DNA of 64,000 nucleotides, taken from the NCBI GenBank assembly GCA_028023455.1, contig JAQFVV010012496.1, positions 1,178,001 through 1,242,000 of the forward strand, read 5' to 3'. Both the position numbers and the translations under genes were made by a program. Positions 45,060-55,798 of this stretch are shown here, one piece after another. The notes below the pieces were generated by a model. That model was not told the DNA's origin and ran no database searches. It saw only the letters and a list, made by a program, of their open reading frames with translations. The stretch is from Epiperipatus broadwayi. Taxonomy: Eukaryota; Onychophora; Udeonychophora; Euonychophora; Peripatidae. How positions within the stretch are numbered: the stretch's first letter is position 1; every line of letters begins with the position of its first letter.

Positions 45060-45445
45060 TTTTATCTATAATAATTGTTCAAGTGTCATGAATGATTGCC
45101 AATGTGCCAATTTTTAGAACTAAAAAGCATGTTTGTTTATGATATTGATACAAGTTTGGTAGTTTTAATTGGTATAATTGATATATAGTAAATAATAAGA
45201 AAACTTTATCTGTAAATACAATATCCATTATATCATCTTGTGTTAAGCAATATTTATCTCCAGTTTTTTTTATATAAAGTAACAGATGTTTAATTTATTG
45301 AATAAAACAAGCTAGGTTATCTATTAATAATATATTAACCCAAGACTATCTAACCTTAAGTATCCAAAAGCCATATTAAAAAATATTTATCCCTCAATAG
45401 TAAAAAAAAAAACATTGACTATTATAAATGTTTAAGTCTCATATG
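45060..45445. other. AT-rich DNA, no gene
   Basis: Nothing recognisable. Confidence 0.4.
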
Positions 45446-45450
45446 GTAAA

Positions 45451-46562
45451 TAGGGTTATCAGATACCATTAAACATCATATGATCACCATTTTATTAAAA
45501 CAGGCAAAACTCTCCATACAGTATTGCCACTCAGAGCAAGCCAGAGTAATCAATGGATTCCAGAAAGCTTGTGCACAAAATCCATATCTAATGCCTACTC
45601 ATTCAATATCCCTGGACTAGTTTCTGGCTTGTAGCCTTTGTCAGTGAGGGGCCTTGGATCTTAGATCATTGTACCAGGCCACAAGACAGAAACTAGTGTG
45701 GGGATATTGGATGAGTAGACACTAGATAGGAATTTTATGCACAAGTCTTCTGACATCTATTGATTACTCTCTTGCACTGAGTGGCACTGCTGTATGGAGA
45801 GTTTTCCTGTTTTGATAGGGTTATCAGACTGGTTCGATCACAAATCGGGACATAATGACCAATCATTTATAAGGCATTGTGTTCTTTTTTTTATAAAACT
45901 CCATTCCTGTGTATATTCATTGTTGTAAGTACACTTCCTGTTTGGCATGTTGTCTATTGTTTAGGGTTATTAATATTCCTATCAATTTTATCACTATAGA
46001 AATTAATATCAACAAAAACCTAGTAAAACTACACTATCAGTCAAAGCAAGTGTAAGTGCAGTTCAAATTTTAACCTACAACAATCCAACTGCTCATGCTC
46101 CAAGGTGAGGTGGGACACAAAAATGCATCTAGCTTGAGAACTCAACCATGTAATGTAATAAAGATCTTTGTTTTGGTGTTGGAATTTGAAGTTTTTATAA
46201 TAAATGCTGTAGAGACTGAAATGGATAGAGATAGCCAAGAGACTATCATTTTTGCAATGAATCATTTATATAAGACAAGTGATATAAGAGTATTTGCATA
46301 CATTACTATTTAGTAATATTACAGCAATGGTTTATAACCTATTTTGACCATGAAAATGAGGGAAAACCTTGAAAATACTAGGCCTAGATTAATTTAATTG
46401 TTTTTATTACTACTGACAGCTTCTTCTTCAGCATGTTAAAGCCTTATATATATATTATAAGAGTATTTGAAAATTGGGCCATACAATTGTCCCAAAAAGA
46501 CATTTCAGGGACTCTGGGACATCTAATCCAATCCCAAAAAATTGGAACACCTGATCACCCTA
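45451..46562. mobile_element. Non-autonomous DNA transposon (hAT-like termini), interrupted
   Basis: The left end TAGGGTTATCAGACTGGTTC continues to ATCGGGACATAATGACC. The right end, complemented, is TAGGGTGATCAGGTGTTCCA followed by a GGGACA box. Such TAGGGTGAYCA termini with GGGAC boxes are typical of hAT-like elements. A family A copy sits in the left terminus (45464-45814) and duplicates 14 bp of it. No transposase. An 8-bp target duplication could not be confirmed. Confidence 0.5.
45464..45814 (+). mobile_element. Family A fold-back element with 14-bp target duplication
   Basis: Starts TACCATTAAACATCATATGA and ends GTTTTCCTGTTTTG. Flanks ATAGGGTTATCAGA at 45450-45463 and 45815-45828. Nested in the terminus of the hAT-like element. 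Confidence 0.85.
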
Positions 46563-46564
46563 AT

Positions 46565-47000
46565 TGATAAAGGTTAAAGCCTTTCTTTAAAAATATTTAA
46601 ATAATTTAATACATGTACTTTATTTGTTATTGTGGATGTCACTCTAGTTGCTATTTTGTGTCAAGGTTTGAGAGGTCCCTCTATAGTCAAAAAAAGAAAT
46701 CATTTGACTATTATAAATGTTCAAGGCACATATGATAAAAGTTAAAGTCTTTCTTTAAAAGTATTTACTCCTATGCACTTAATAAATAATCACAACTTTA
46801 AATTAAATTATTGAAAAATCTGACTATTAGTTAGGTTTAGGAGACATTTAAAAAATATCACAAGAAAGAAAATTTACGGTGTTTATAATTTTTTTTATTG
46901 GTACACAAGATACAAAAATGTTTATAATTTTATGAATAATGTATTTACAATATATCATTTCAGTGAAACATTTAGGATAGTTTGCTTCATTAACTAAACT
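46565..47000. other. AT-rich DNA with a duplicated ~45-bp block
   Basis: GTTAAAGCCTTTCTTTAAAA at 46572 and GTTAAAGTCTTTCTTTAAAA at 46740 are direct copies. GAGAGGTCCCTCTATAG at 46669 is shared with family F. No gene. Confidence 0.45.
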
Positions 47001-47019
47001 ACTTATATCAATTTTGATG

Positions 47020-47504
47020 CACAGAGGCAAAACTCTCCATACAGTAGTGCCACTCAGTGCAAGCCCGAGTAATCAATGGATTATGGTGACTGTGGTTATT
47101 AACGAACCAAACACACCAAAAAGTATGGATGCTGAAGTGAGTTCAGATCTATATGACTATAAAAGCTTGAATATATTATTGTGTTTTCATTTTGAACTCA
47201 AAGCTAATTTATAGTTAGCTAAAACAGTAAAAGGTGGCTGCTGGAAGGTTGAATTAGATCCTAAAATCTAGGTGCAGTGCTCTCCGATGCAAAGCTTCTC
47301 ACTGATGAAAGCCGCAAGCTAAAAAGCTAGTCTGGAGATATTGGATGAGTGGGCACTAAATAGGGATTTTATGCACAAACTTTCCTGCATCCATTGATTA
47401 CTCTGGCTTGCACTGAGTGATGCTACTGTATGGGGAGTTTTACCTCTATGCAAACAGCTTATGTAAACATACAGAATGACAATCATGTGATGTTGGGTGG
47501 TTTA
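47020..47504 (-). mobile_element. Family A fold-back element with 13-bp target duplication
   Basis: Left truncated end CACAGAGGCAAAACTCTCCA, right full end ATCATGTGATGTTGGGTGG. Flanks ATCAATTTTGATG (itself near-palindromic) at 47007-47019 and 47505-47517. The right-arm hammerhead block is CTGATGA, AAGCCGCAAGCTA, AAAAGCTAGTC: core kept, GAAA box mutated. Confidence 0.85.
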
Positions 47505-47839
47505 ATCAATTTTGATGTTTGTAGTTGTCCACTGTAATATCAAAATCTGTATGCAGGAGATTCCGAGTTGAAACTCTTCTTTATTTTTGAATAGATCCAC
47601 TGTAATATCAAATAATGCATGTCAACACAATCATGGAGATTCCGTTGTTTGACAACTCTAGCTCACATCTTGAGTGAAAGTGTTTGTGAAGTAAATGCAA
47701 AGTCAATGAAGGGGGCTTGGAATGGCAGATGATTTCTATATGGTGGAGTTAAGGTGACATACTAAAAAAAACGTATAAAGCATTTATTGTTTGTGTCTAG
47801 GTTTGTGATGATATCATTTTAGTAATAATTATACATTGA

Positions 47840-48431
47840 TAAGAGTACCAAACTCTCCACAATGCCACCAAGTGCAAGCCTTTGTAATCAATGGATGCAG
47901 GACAGTCCAATCTCTATCTAGAGCCTACTCATTCAACATCCTCAGACCAGTTTTTAGCTTATGGCTTTCATCTGTGATGAGCTTTGGATTTGAGAGCACT
48001 GCATCTAGATCTTAGAATCTAATTCATCCCCCCCCCAGTAACCACCTTTGACCTATTTGGTTAACTAAAAAGCTATGAGCCCAAGATGAAAACCCAAGAA
48101 TGTTTCTAACCCAAGCTCATATGCTTGTATAGCCATATAGATCTGATATCAGTTCAGCATCTATATATTGTCTTTGGTTTTTCAAAAATTACAGTCACTA
48201 TTATCCTATGGGCAAGATACATATAACACCATCAAAACATCACATGATCACCACTTCATATGCTTACACATGCTGATAATAGAAATATCAAATTCTCCTC
48301 ACTGTAGTGCCACCTAGTGCAAGCCTTCATAATCAGTGGATGCAGGAAGGTTTGTGCATAAAATCCACATCTAGTGCCTACTCATTGATGAAAGCCACAA
48401 GCTAGAAACTAGTCTGGGGATGTTGGATAAG
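47840..48431. mobile_element. Family A subfamily 2 copies (ACCAAACTCTCC ends)
   Basis: A variant in which the arm end reads AGAGTACCAAACTCTCC instead of GGCAAAACTCTCC. Two units follow each other, with an outer end (AAAACATCACATGATCACCA) at about 48234. Hammerhead blocks are partly decayed (TTGATGA near 48385). Confidence 0.65.
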
Positions 48432-48592
48432 TGTGTAAAATCACTATTAATAATATTGATGCATTTCCAATCAAAGCAATGATATAGATTATGGTATACT
48501 CAGAAGTGAGAATGTAAAAAAAGAAACTATTACTTCAAATGGATGTTGTTGGATATATCATAGAATATTATACTCTAGGATTAAAGTAATAA

Positions 48593-48721
48593 ACCACTAA
48601 CCATCACATGAACATCATTCTTTGTGATTACACAAGCTGTTTACACAGAGTCAAAACTCTCCATTGATTACTCTAGATTACACTAAGTGGCGCCTCTGTA
48701 TGGAGAGTTTTGCCTCCATGT
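48593..48721 (+). mobile_element. Minimal family A element, 129 bp, with 14-bp target duplication
   Basis: Only the two outer ends remain: ACCACTAACCATCACATGAA at the left and GGAGAGTTTTGCCTCCATGT at the right, with both hammerhead regions deleted. Flanks GATTAAAGTAATAA at 48579-48592 and 48722-48735. If it inserted in this form, the hammerhead is not needed in cis for insertion; an internal deletion after insertion is the alternative. Confidence 0.85.
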
Positions 48722-48929
48722 GATTAAAGTAATAATTATGTTAAAAAGTAGACTCTACCCCAAACATATTAAAATTACCAATTTAATTTCCAAGCATATT
48801 AAGAAATATCTAGATATTTACCTGTGATGATATTTAATTTTATTGTTGATAAAAAAAAAAGATAATTATTTTATAATATACTTATATAGTCTTTCTTGAC
48901 ATTAAATAAATGATCAAATGGCTAGTTAT

Positions 48930-49715
48930 TTGAATCATAAGAGTACCAAACTCTCCATATAATAGTGCCTACTAAGTGCAAATAAGTAAAATGTGGCTGC
49001 TGGAGGGTTGCACTAGATCCTAAGATCTAGGTGCAGTACTCTCAAATCCAATACTCCTCACTGATTAAAGCCACTAGCTAGAAACTAGTCTGTGGATATT
49101 GGATAAATAGGCCCTAGATAGGGATTTTATGAACAAACCTTCCTGCATCCATTGATTATGAAGGTATGCATTTGATGGCACAAATGTATGGACAGTTTGG
49201 TACTCTTATTAACAGCATGTGTAAGCATGTGAAATGGTAATTACATGACATTTTCATGGTTTTATACCTATCCTGCCCATAGGATAATGATAACTGTCAT
49301 TTTTGAAAAAACAAAAGCACCAAAATGTAAAGATGCTGAATTCAGTTCAGATATATATGACTATACAAATAAATGAGGTTGGCTTTGATACATTATGGTG
49401 ATTCCATCTTGGGCTTCTAGATTTATAGTTAACCTAAAAGGTAAAGAGTGTCTTCTCAAAGATTGCATTAGATCATAAAATCTAGGTGCAGTGCTCTTAA
49501 ATCTGAGGTTGCTCATTGATGAAAGATACAAGCTAGAAACTAATATGGGGATGGATGAGTAGTCACTAGATAGGGATTTTATGCACAAACCTTTATCAAT
49601 CCATCGATTATGGAGATTTGCAAATGGTCACACTATTGAATGAAGAGTTCAGTGCTCTTATTAACAGCATGTGTAAGCATATGAAATAGTGATCATGTGA
49701 TGTTTTAATGGTTTT
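48930..49715 (-). mobile_element. Two further family A subfamily 2 copies
   Basis: 48930-49265 runs from AGAGTACCAAACTCTCCATA to TTTGGTACTCTTATTAACAG plus an outer end. 49266-49715 starts in the central region (CTATCCTGCCCATAGGATAA) and ends with ATCATGTGATGTTTTAATGG. Right-arm hammerhead blocks read CTGATTA and TTGATGA and are decayed. Confidence 0.65.
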
Positions 49716-49829
49716 ACTTGAATCGTTACATTTGAATACCAAAAGCTTTGATTCAGAAAGTAATTGAACCTAAAAATGATGTCATAATAGTATTAATGAA
49801 CAGGTAGAGTATTTAATAATTGTGTCTTT

Positions 49830-50693
49830 CTGAAGGTTTGTGATGAAGATGTTCTAGTTGTATTTTTATATTGGGCTATTTCCATCATTTGTGTATTGAA
49901 TGACTTTAGAAAAATGTAACTATTTAAATATTCCAAATATATTCAACTGTTGTAATAGGAACAGGTTAGTATATGCACAACATTTCAAAAAAATATTATT
50001 ATGTTCAGGTGTTGCTGACCTGACCAGTGACAGTACTGGCATGAGATTCAAACCTGGACCTTTAGATTCTTGATTATTAAATTTTAAAGTAATGTTCTAA
50101 CCAACCGAGCTATCCTGCCAAAGGCAACAGTTAGTAGAAATTTCATATACTCATCTATGAGGTTTCTCCTGATTTCTCCACTTTTTACAAAAATACTGGA
50201 CAAAGAAGAAAAGGTATAAAGAAGAAAATGTAAAGAAGCTGCTCACATGACAATGGCAAAAAAATTCCATAAGCCAACCCAGTGTGACTATACATAATGT
50301 ATGAAAACCACTAATCTACTTTGCTCTTAGGAAAAAGTGGAGAAATCAGGAGGAACCTCATACATAAATATATGAAATTTCTACAGAATGTTGCCTTTGG
50401 CAGGATGGTTCAGTTGGTTAGAGTGTCACCTTAAAATTCAATATTCAAAAATCTAAGGGTCCAGGTCCGAATCCCATGCTAGTACTGTCATTGGTCAGAC
50501 CAGCAACTGAAGAAGAGGGAAGAATAATACCACTTGAAACATTGTGCATATACTAACCTGTTTGATGTGCTGTTACTAACAGTTGAATGTATTGGGAATA
50601 TTTAAATAAAAGTTCAATTTTTCTAAAGACATTCAATATGCATATTAGATGATGGAAATAGATCCCATATGAGTATACAACTATTTTAATAAT
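49830..50693. mobile_element. Fold-back element (family H relative) with inverted tRNA-like segments
   Basis: Outer arms match the 38-kb fold-back (CTGAAGGTTTGTGATGAAGA left, ACATTCAATATGCATATTAG right, AACAGGTTAGTATATGCAC). Inner arms at 50035-50190 and 50335-50490 hold a tRNA-like sequence in inverted copies: on the plus strand TGGTTCAGTTGGTTAGAGTG (A box) and GGTCCGAATCCC (B box) with a long variable region. The flanks share TTTAATAATT (49812-49821 and 50694-50703). CTGAAGA followed 27 bases later by GAAAC at about 50508-50545 is hammerhead-like but stem II is poor. Confidence 0.7.
50402..50490 (+). repeat. tRNA-like (Pol III) segment in fold-back arm
   Basis: GGATGGTTCAGTTGGTTAGA gives a good A box and GGTCCGAATCCCATGC a good B box, about 50 bp apart. 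The cloverleaf is not intact, so it is a SINE-type promoter segment, not a working tRNA gene. Its inverse is at 50035-50130. Confidence 0.6.
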
Positions 50694-50769
50694 TCTTTGT
50701 ATAATAATATAAAAGTTCAGATAGCCGCATCTAATGATATATTCATTCTATTAAATCTTTAGATGCCAA

Positions 50770-50935
50770 AATGAATATACAATTGATGAAGCTAATATAA
50801 CACTTTGGAACCTGAAAAATGCAGATCCTAATGGGGTATTCAGAGAAGTTTTAAAAGGTGATGAGAGTTTTAGGTACTTTGTAAAACTAAGGGAATCTAT
50901 TTTTAGAGCTATGATGTCTCTTTTCTTCCATTTCG
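50770..50935 (+). pseudogene. Non-LTR reverse transcriptase relic (N-terminal part)
   Basis: QYTIDEANITLWNLKNADPN followed by GVFREVLKGDESFRYFVKL matches the conserved start of LINE reverse transcriptases (..AI..LK.GKAPGPDGI..E.LK). Probably the same dead element as 52800-52890, split by later insertions. Confidence 0.5.
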
Positions 50936-51000
50936 CTAAAGCAAAGAAGAAAGAATTACTATAGGAAATAAATAATTACATGGTAGTCATTAAAAAGATT

Positions 51001-51160
51001 ACATAGGCAAAACTCGCTCCATACAGTAGGGCCACTCAAAGCAAGATGAGTTATCTATGGATGCCAGAAGGCTTGTGCATGAAATCCATATCTAGTGCCT
51101 ACTCATCCAATATCCCCAAACTAGTTTCCATCTTGTAGCCTTCATCAGTGAGGAGCTTTA
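51001..51160 (+). mobile_element. Partial family A element (left arm only)
   Basis: GGCAAAACTCGCTCCATACA to CTTCATCAGTGAGGAGC. The minus strand has CTGATGA, AGGCTACAAGATG, GAAACTAGTT, TGGGGA: core kept, cleavage site changed to GTT. Confidence 0.7.
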
Positions 51161-51539
51161 GATGTTCAAATATAATAGAAGCAGATTGAATTTTGATTCA
51201 GTAATTTTTCTACCTTCAGTCTATCACTTTAACACTACCTTAAACTACACAGGTATTTGTCATAAAATATCATTAATTTCTTCTGCGGCCATTAATGAAG
51301 CTATCATTAAGGAAACCAAAGCATATATATTCCATAAACTATCTATAGCCATTATTTATTTTTATACAACAATATTTTGAATATTGGTAGAGTTTCAGAG
51401 TTTTTGTTTATAATATATGAACTTCTGGACCTAAGACTGTTTTGTTTCAAATACATACATATACCAAAAGAAATATTCATATATACTATAAAATAACCTT
51501 TTTTAAAATTTTGCATATAAATCCAAAAATCCTAGTCCA

Positions 51540-51656
51540 GCGTTGGTAGCCGAGAGGTCAGCGCAGCTGCCTTGCAAGCAGTTGCTTGCAGTCCATTGTT
51601 GCGGGTTCGCTTTCCGGCCGATGCTTTGACCTATGAAAAAAAAATTCAAAAAGCCT
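51540..51656 (+). repeat. tRNA-derived SINE
   Basis: GCGTTGGTAGCCGAGAGGTC, then AGCGCAGCTGCCTTGCAAGC, B box GCGGGTTCGCTTTCCGGCC, tail GATGCTTTGACCTATG and poly-A. The best-preserved copy of the family in this window. Confidence 0.85.
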
Positions 51657-51954
51657 AGCCATACCACTGACTATTATGGCAAATAAGCATTAAATAATTG
51701 TACCACAAATTATCCACAATTGTCGACCAAGATTCACTATGGCTTTAGAAAATATATCAGAACTATGATATGGGTTTTACTGCCGCAAACATATCTCATA
51801 AATAAATTATATACTGTTTTTAGCAATTTTGTTAAAACATTTTACTTAAATACAATTGTGTGATAACAACTGAAAATAGCTAATATGTCTGTGAAAGATG
51901 ATTCAAATAGTATTAATATTATTGATGTTCTTTATTATTTTTACAATGCTTTTT

Positions 51955-52620
51955 TACAACCCACTACTGATGGTTTCGATTGCACCAGCGATCTTCTTCA
52001 GAACTTCTACTCATATTTCCAAATGCAATGCTTTTTTACAATCCACCTATCAACAGTTTCGATTCTCTGGCAATCTTCTATACTTCTACTAATATTTCCA
52101 AATACAATGCTATTTACAATGCACTATTAGTGATTTCAACTGCCCCAGCAATCGTCTTCAGAACTTCTACTCACATTTCCAAATGCAATGCTTTTTTACA
52201 ACCGATTATTGACAGTTTCGATTGCTCTGGCAATCTTCTGTACTTCTACTTACATTTCCAAATACAATGCTATTTACAATGCACTATTGGTGATTTCAAT
52301 TGCCCCAGCAATCTTCTTCAGAACCTCTACTTATATTTCCAAATATAATGCTTTTTTACAACCCACTTTTAAGTTTCGATTGCCCCAGCAATCTTCTTCA
52401 GAACCTTTACTTATATTTCCAAATACAATGCTTTTTTATAACCCACTATTGACAGTTTTGATTGCCCCCACAATCTTCTTCAGAACCTCTACTTGTATTT
52501 CCAAATACAATGCTTTTTTTACAACCCACTTTTGATAGTTTCGATTACCCAAGCAATCTTCTTCAGAACTTCTACTTATATTTCTAAATAAGCATTGTAG
52601 AAAGTAATAAAGAACATAAA
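51955..52620 (-). repeat. Tandem array of eight ~81-bp hammerhead units (family B)
   Basis: The block complementary to GAAACTGTC recurs at about 51973, 52056, 52133, 52215, 52293, 52373, 52455 and 52538, a period of 77-83 bp. On the minus strand the best units read CTGAAGA, extra A, stem II GATTG/CAATC with loop CTGGGG, GAAA, CTGTC or variants. Units 2/3 and 4/5 form a higher-order pair of about 160 bp: 3 and 5 have GATTTCAACTGCC-type sequence, 2 and 4 have lost the CTGAAGA box. The array lies about 425 bp beyond the end of the minus-strand Penelope relic at 53045, on the same strand. Confidence 0.85.
52372..52410 (-). ncRNA. Hammerhead-like motif, representative array unit
   Basis: Minus strand: GGTT, CTGAAGA, A, GATTG/CAATC with loop CTGGGG, GAAACTT. 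Core boxes and stem II are perfect; the segment after GAAAC that should hold the cleavage site is shortened in this unit and normal (CTGTCAATAG) in the 52455 unit. Confidence 0.55.
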
Positions 52621-52799
52621 TGATATTAACATTATATGGTTTTGGCCATGCAAATAAAGATTATTCATAGTACATTTCTGATGTTATTATTGAATAATCA
52701 TATTCTAGAACATTAAAAAATGCTAATGACTGCTTGTGAGTTCATAAGAAGTTTCAACACCACAACTATATCAAAATTGATCCTTGATCTATCGATTCC

Positions 52800-52890
52800 A
52801 TGTTGGACCCTTTACCAATTGACATTAAGCAAGAATATATACTATCTCCAACATTGTTCAATATTTTAGTATATACAAGTGCTTTAAAAC
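52800..52890 (+). pseudogene. Non-LTR reverse transcriptase relic (motif B)
   Basis: DIKQEYILSPTLFNILV corresponds to the RT motif G.KQGC.LSPTLFNI. Only this short piece is recognisable. Confidence 0.6.
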
Positions 52891-53044
52891 GCTGGTTGAA
52901 GAAGCTGTTAATAGCAAACAATCAAAATGAGTTAATCCAGACCAAGTATTATCGAGGTGTTATCCCTTATAATCATAGCTAAAATAGTAATAGTTGTTGT
53001 GATACTATTAAATGATCATATATGCAAATATATATGTAAATTAA

Positions 53045-53720
53045 TCAGCTTGTCCATTTTCTGGAGATAGTGAAGCATGTGTCGTGTCTATTAATTGCGT
53101 TATTGTCATTGATGATAAAATATGCTTCTTTTATCTTCCTTTTGCAGTCGCTATTTTCAGTGCACACAGTTTTGGGATTGGAGGGTTCAAACATATGTCC
53201 AGCCTGCTTCTCATATTCGAGAAATATTGAAATGTTGTCATTGTTCTTTTGCGCTCTCCTGTATGCATACATATGTTGAATGGCTCTATTATTGACCGTG
53301 GCATTAGTTTCCCCATAATGTGGTGCTGCATCTGGCATGAGAGTATGAAATCATATATACAACCTGGGTGTCTGGGTTGGGTCAATCTTGTCCTTCACAT
53401 TATTGATTAGATTGTTTGAGTTGGGGTATGTGCGCAAACCAACTTGAAATTCGCGTTAAATAAATTTTTAACCAGTTGTTTAACTACTTTGGGGATCTAA
53501 GGAAGGGTGATTTGAGTTTGTCTTTAGTTGTATTATTAGCTGTTATTTGTTTTAAATTTGATCAATCTTTTTGGTAATCGATCTGTAGTTAAAGTCTACG
53601 CTTAGGAGATCTTTGATGTAGTTTGAGATATTAGCCTTCCTATCAGCTTCGAACTTGCATAAATGTAGATTCCTAAATAAAAATGCATTCAGACCTGCGA
53701 ATTTATGTGAAGTAGCGAAT
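53045..53720 (-). pseudogene. Penelope-like element relic, linker and GIY-YIG endonuclease
   Basis: On the minus strand: linker RTYPNSNNLINNVKDKIDPT, then after a frameshift HYGETNATVNNRAIQHMYAY (the Y.GET turn and the catalytic-type Arg), SIFLEYEKQAGHMF, CKRKIKEAYFI (catalytic-type Glu) and a Trp-containing end. This is the C-terminal half of a Penelope protein; the reverse transcriptase part upstream is lost or unrecognisable in 53720-54100. It is nearest to the relic at 20498-20825. The same-strand hammerhead array at 51955-52620 would lie in its 3' region. Confidence 0.85.
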
Positions 53721-54154
53721 TAGAGTTTGGGTGGGAGAATAATATATACTTATAACCAGGCTATTCCTGACAATTAATGCAGTTTATAAAAAAATGTTTA
53801 TTAATTAATATTCAAACAATTTGTTGTTTTATCAATCGGTGAAATAATGCAAATCTGTACCAGTCTTATCTTAGATGATTGTCAGTTTACGAGTTCAAAT
53901 ACGTTTGCAGCTTTTCAAGAAAAAAGATGTCAACCTGGATGTTGAATGTAACACGATTTTAATATTCCCGATGCTGTGTATAACAGAATAAATGTGAAAT
54001 AATTTATCATAAAACTGCTACAACTCAATGTTAAATATAAGTATATTATTCTGTCAAATTAAGTGTATGTAAGACAGTAAGAGAGACATTAACTCTCATC
54101 TATATAAAATAAGATTTAAAATACATGCATTCTTATACCTGGAACTTAACTGTA

Positions 54155-54655
54155 AATATAGGGGATTTGAACTCAGGCTTTTAAGCAACTTTCAACTATC
54201 CACACTATCTCATACTACTGATACATATGCCCACACACACATAGAAAGCATAAATAATTACCAATATAGGTATTTCGTGCTGAACTAGCCCTCATCAGTT
54301 GGTCCAGATTATTATCTCCCATATAATCAGTGCTCAGTTTATATTAAGATAAGAAATCTTTATATTTTAATGGACAGGCTTCAATCTACTCCAACATCAA
54401 ACTCTTCAGCCATCCATACTATTGAAAATCTGATGATAGAATGCCCAAATCCCATGCTGATGCCAATATTGTTGTTATGCCCATGTTAACCTCGTCACTC
54501 TAACCCCTCATGTATATGACAGTATCCAGATGTATATGGGTAATTATTTATCTTTTCTACATGTGTGTGGTCATGGGTATCAGTAGTATGAGATAGTGTG
54601 GATAGTTGAAGGTTGCATGAAAGTCTGAGTTCAAATCCTCTATATTTATATAAAA
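54155..54655. mobile_element. Family E fold-back element with canonical hammerhead
   Basis: The left arm from AAATATAGGGGATTTGAACT and the right arm ending GTTCAAATCCTCTATATTTA are inverts, as are AAATAATTACCAATATAGG and its partner near 54535. The left arm carries a hammerhead at 54260-54303; the right arm has a tRNA-like B box (TGAGTTCAAATCCTC). No clear target duplication. Confidence 0.75.
54260..54303 (-). ncRNA. Hammerhead ribozyme (family E)
   Basis: Minus strand: ACCAA, CTGATGA, GGGCT/AGCAC with loop AGTTC, GAAA, ATA/TAT around CC, cleavage-site A, TTGGT. All conserved boxes are present. Stem II has one mismatch (G-A at the second pair) relative to 23386-23429. Confidence 0.75.
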
Positions 54656-54659
54656 TAAA

Positions 54660-55635
54660 TAAACTGAAAACATTGCTATAAAAATCTTTGACGCTATTTT
54701 GAAATTATGATGGGACTAATTGTTTTTTATCTTGTTGGATGTGATGGTATTTTATCTATAATTTTACAAAAACATCTTGCTAAAAAAAGTATTTGATGTT
54801 AAACTTGAGAGAGATTCCATAGGAAAGCTAGATCAGATTTACTTTATAAAGAGTATCGGAGGTGTAACGTTGATCACTTTCATTGAGGATGGAATACAAT
54901 GGAAAGATACAGTTAAGTAATATTCAAACGTTTTCATGAAGTGAAATTTTCTGTAGAAGAGATTATAAAACACTAAGAGCTGATATTCCTGAATTGATTT
55001 CTATAATCATCATGAAACTCATCTTTAAATTTCTGCTTGTGTTTGTGTCGCTCTATTCTGGACTTCTGGTAATGATGAGTGTGATATATATGATGTCTCT
55101 GTAGTGTATCATTTTCTCAGAGGACTTCTTACATACCATAAAAGAGATTACACATAATCAATGGATAAAATAAGTTTTAGATTTTATTAGATTTTCTGCA
55201 TTCAGCAACAATTAAAAAGAATAGTCTTGTTAGGTATTAAAAATGATTTAAATTATCCATAAATTAATGGTGAAAAATTTTGAAGTATGGATCACCATCA
55301 TCACTTAAGATATACTTTTAATAAAAAAACCTCACATTATCCTAGACCACTTTTTCATGCCCCACCAGCTAGGTTCATTTCGTTTTAACTTTTACAACCT
55401 CTTCTACATATCTGTCATAATTTTTCTATTGCTAATTATTTGCTCTGCCTTATAATTCTAAACTTTAATTAGTTTTTTTTTTGATCAACTATTTCCAGTA
55501 CTTCTAAATTCTTAATCTTTTTCTTAATAATACTTTTTTAAAATTTCCTTTCAATCTGAAGTCTCCAATTATTTTTCCTTATAAATATGTGTGTGTGTAA
55601 TAATGTTCAAGGCTAAATGGGTTTGTAAGTAATCA
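54660..55635. other. AT-rich DNA, no gene
   Basis: Nothing recognisable. Confidence 0.4.
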
Positions 55636-55639
55636 TTAG

Positions 55640-55790
55640 AAACCAGTCGACACTTAGATAATCCCAATATAGATAACAATTAAGAATTTCAAACTGTTGT
55701 CAAGGCAACCTCCTTTTAACAATAAAGGGATTCCATCTTTATTGTTATCTACATTGGGATTGTCTATGTTGACTAGTTACTAGTATATAT
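55640..55790. repeat. Small inverted repeat beside the LTR element
   Basis: AATCCCAATATAGATAACAA and TTGTTATCTACATTGGGATT are inverted with about 55 bp between; the outer parts TAGAAACCAGTCGACAC and GTTGACTAGTTACTAG also match roughly. Possibly another small fold-back; it ends in (TA)n where the LTR element was inserted. Confidence 0.6.
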
Positions 55791-55798
55791 ATATATAT

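Noticed and set aside
50402-50490. A working tRNA gene
   Set aside because: Pol III boxes are present but acceptor and anticodon stems do not pair and the sequence is embedded in a fold-back repeat.
52188-52535. Plus-strand frames over the 81-bp array (repeated Phe/Tyr/Asn peptides)
   Set aside because: Shadows of the tandem hammerhead array; the period is not a constant multiple of three.
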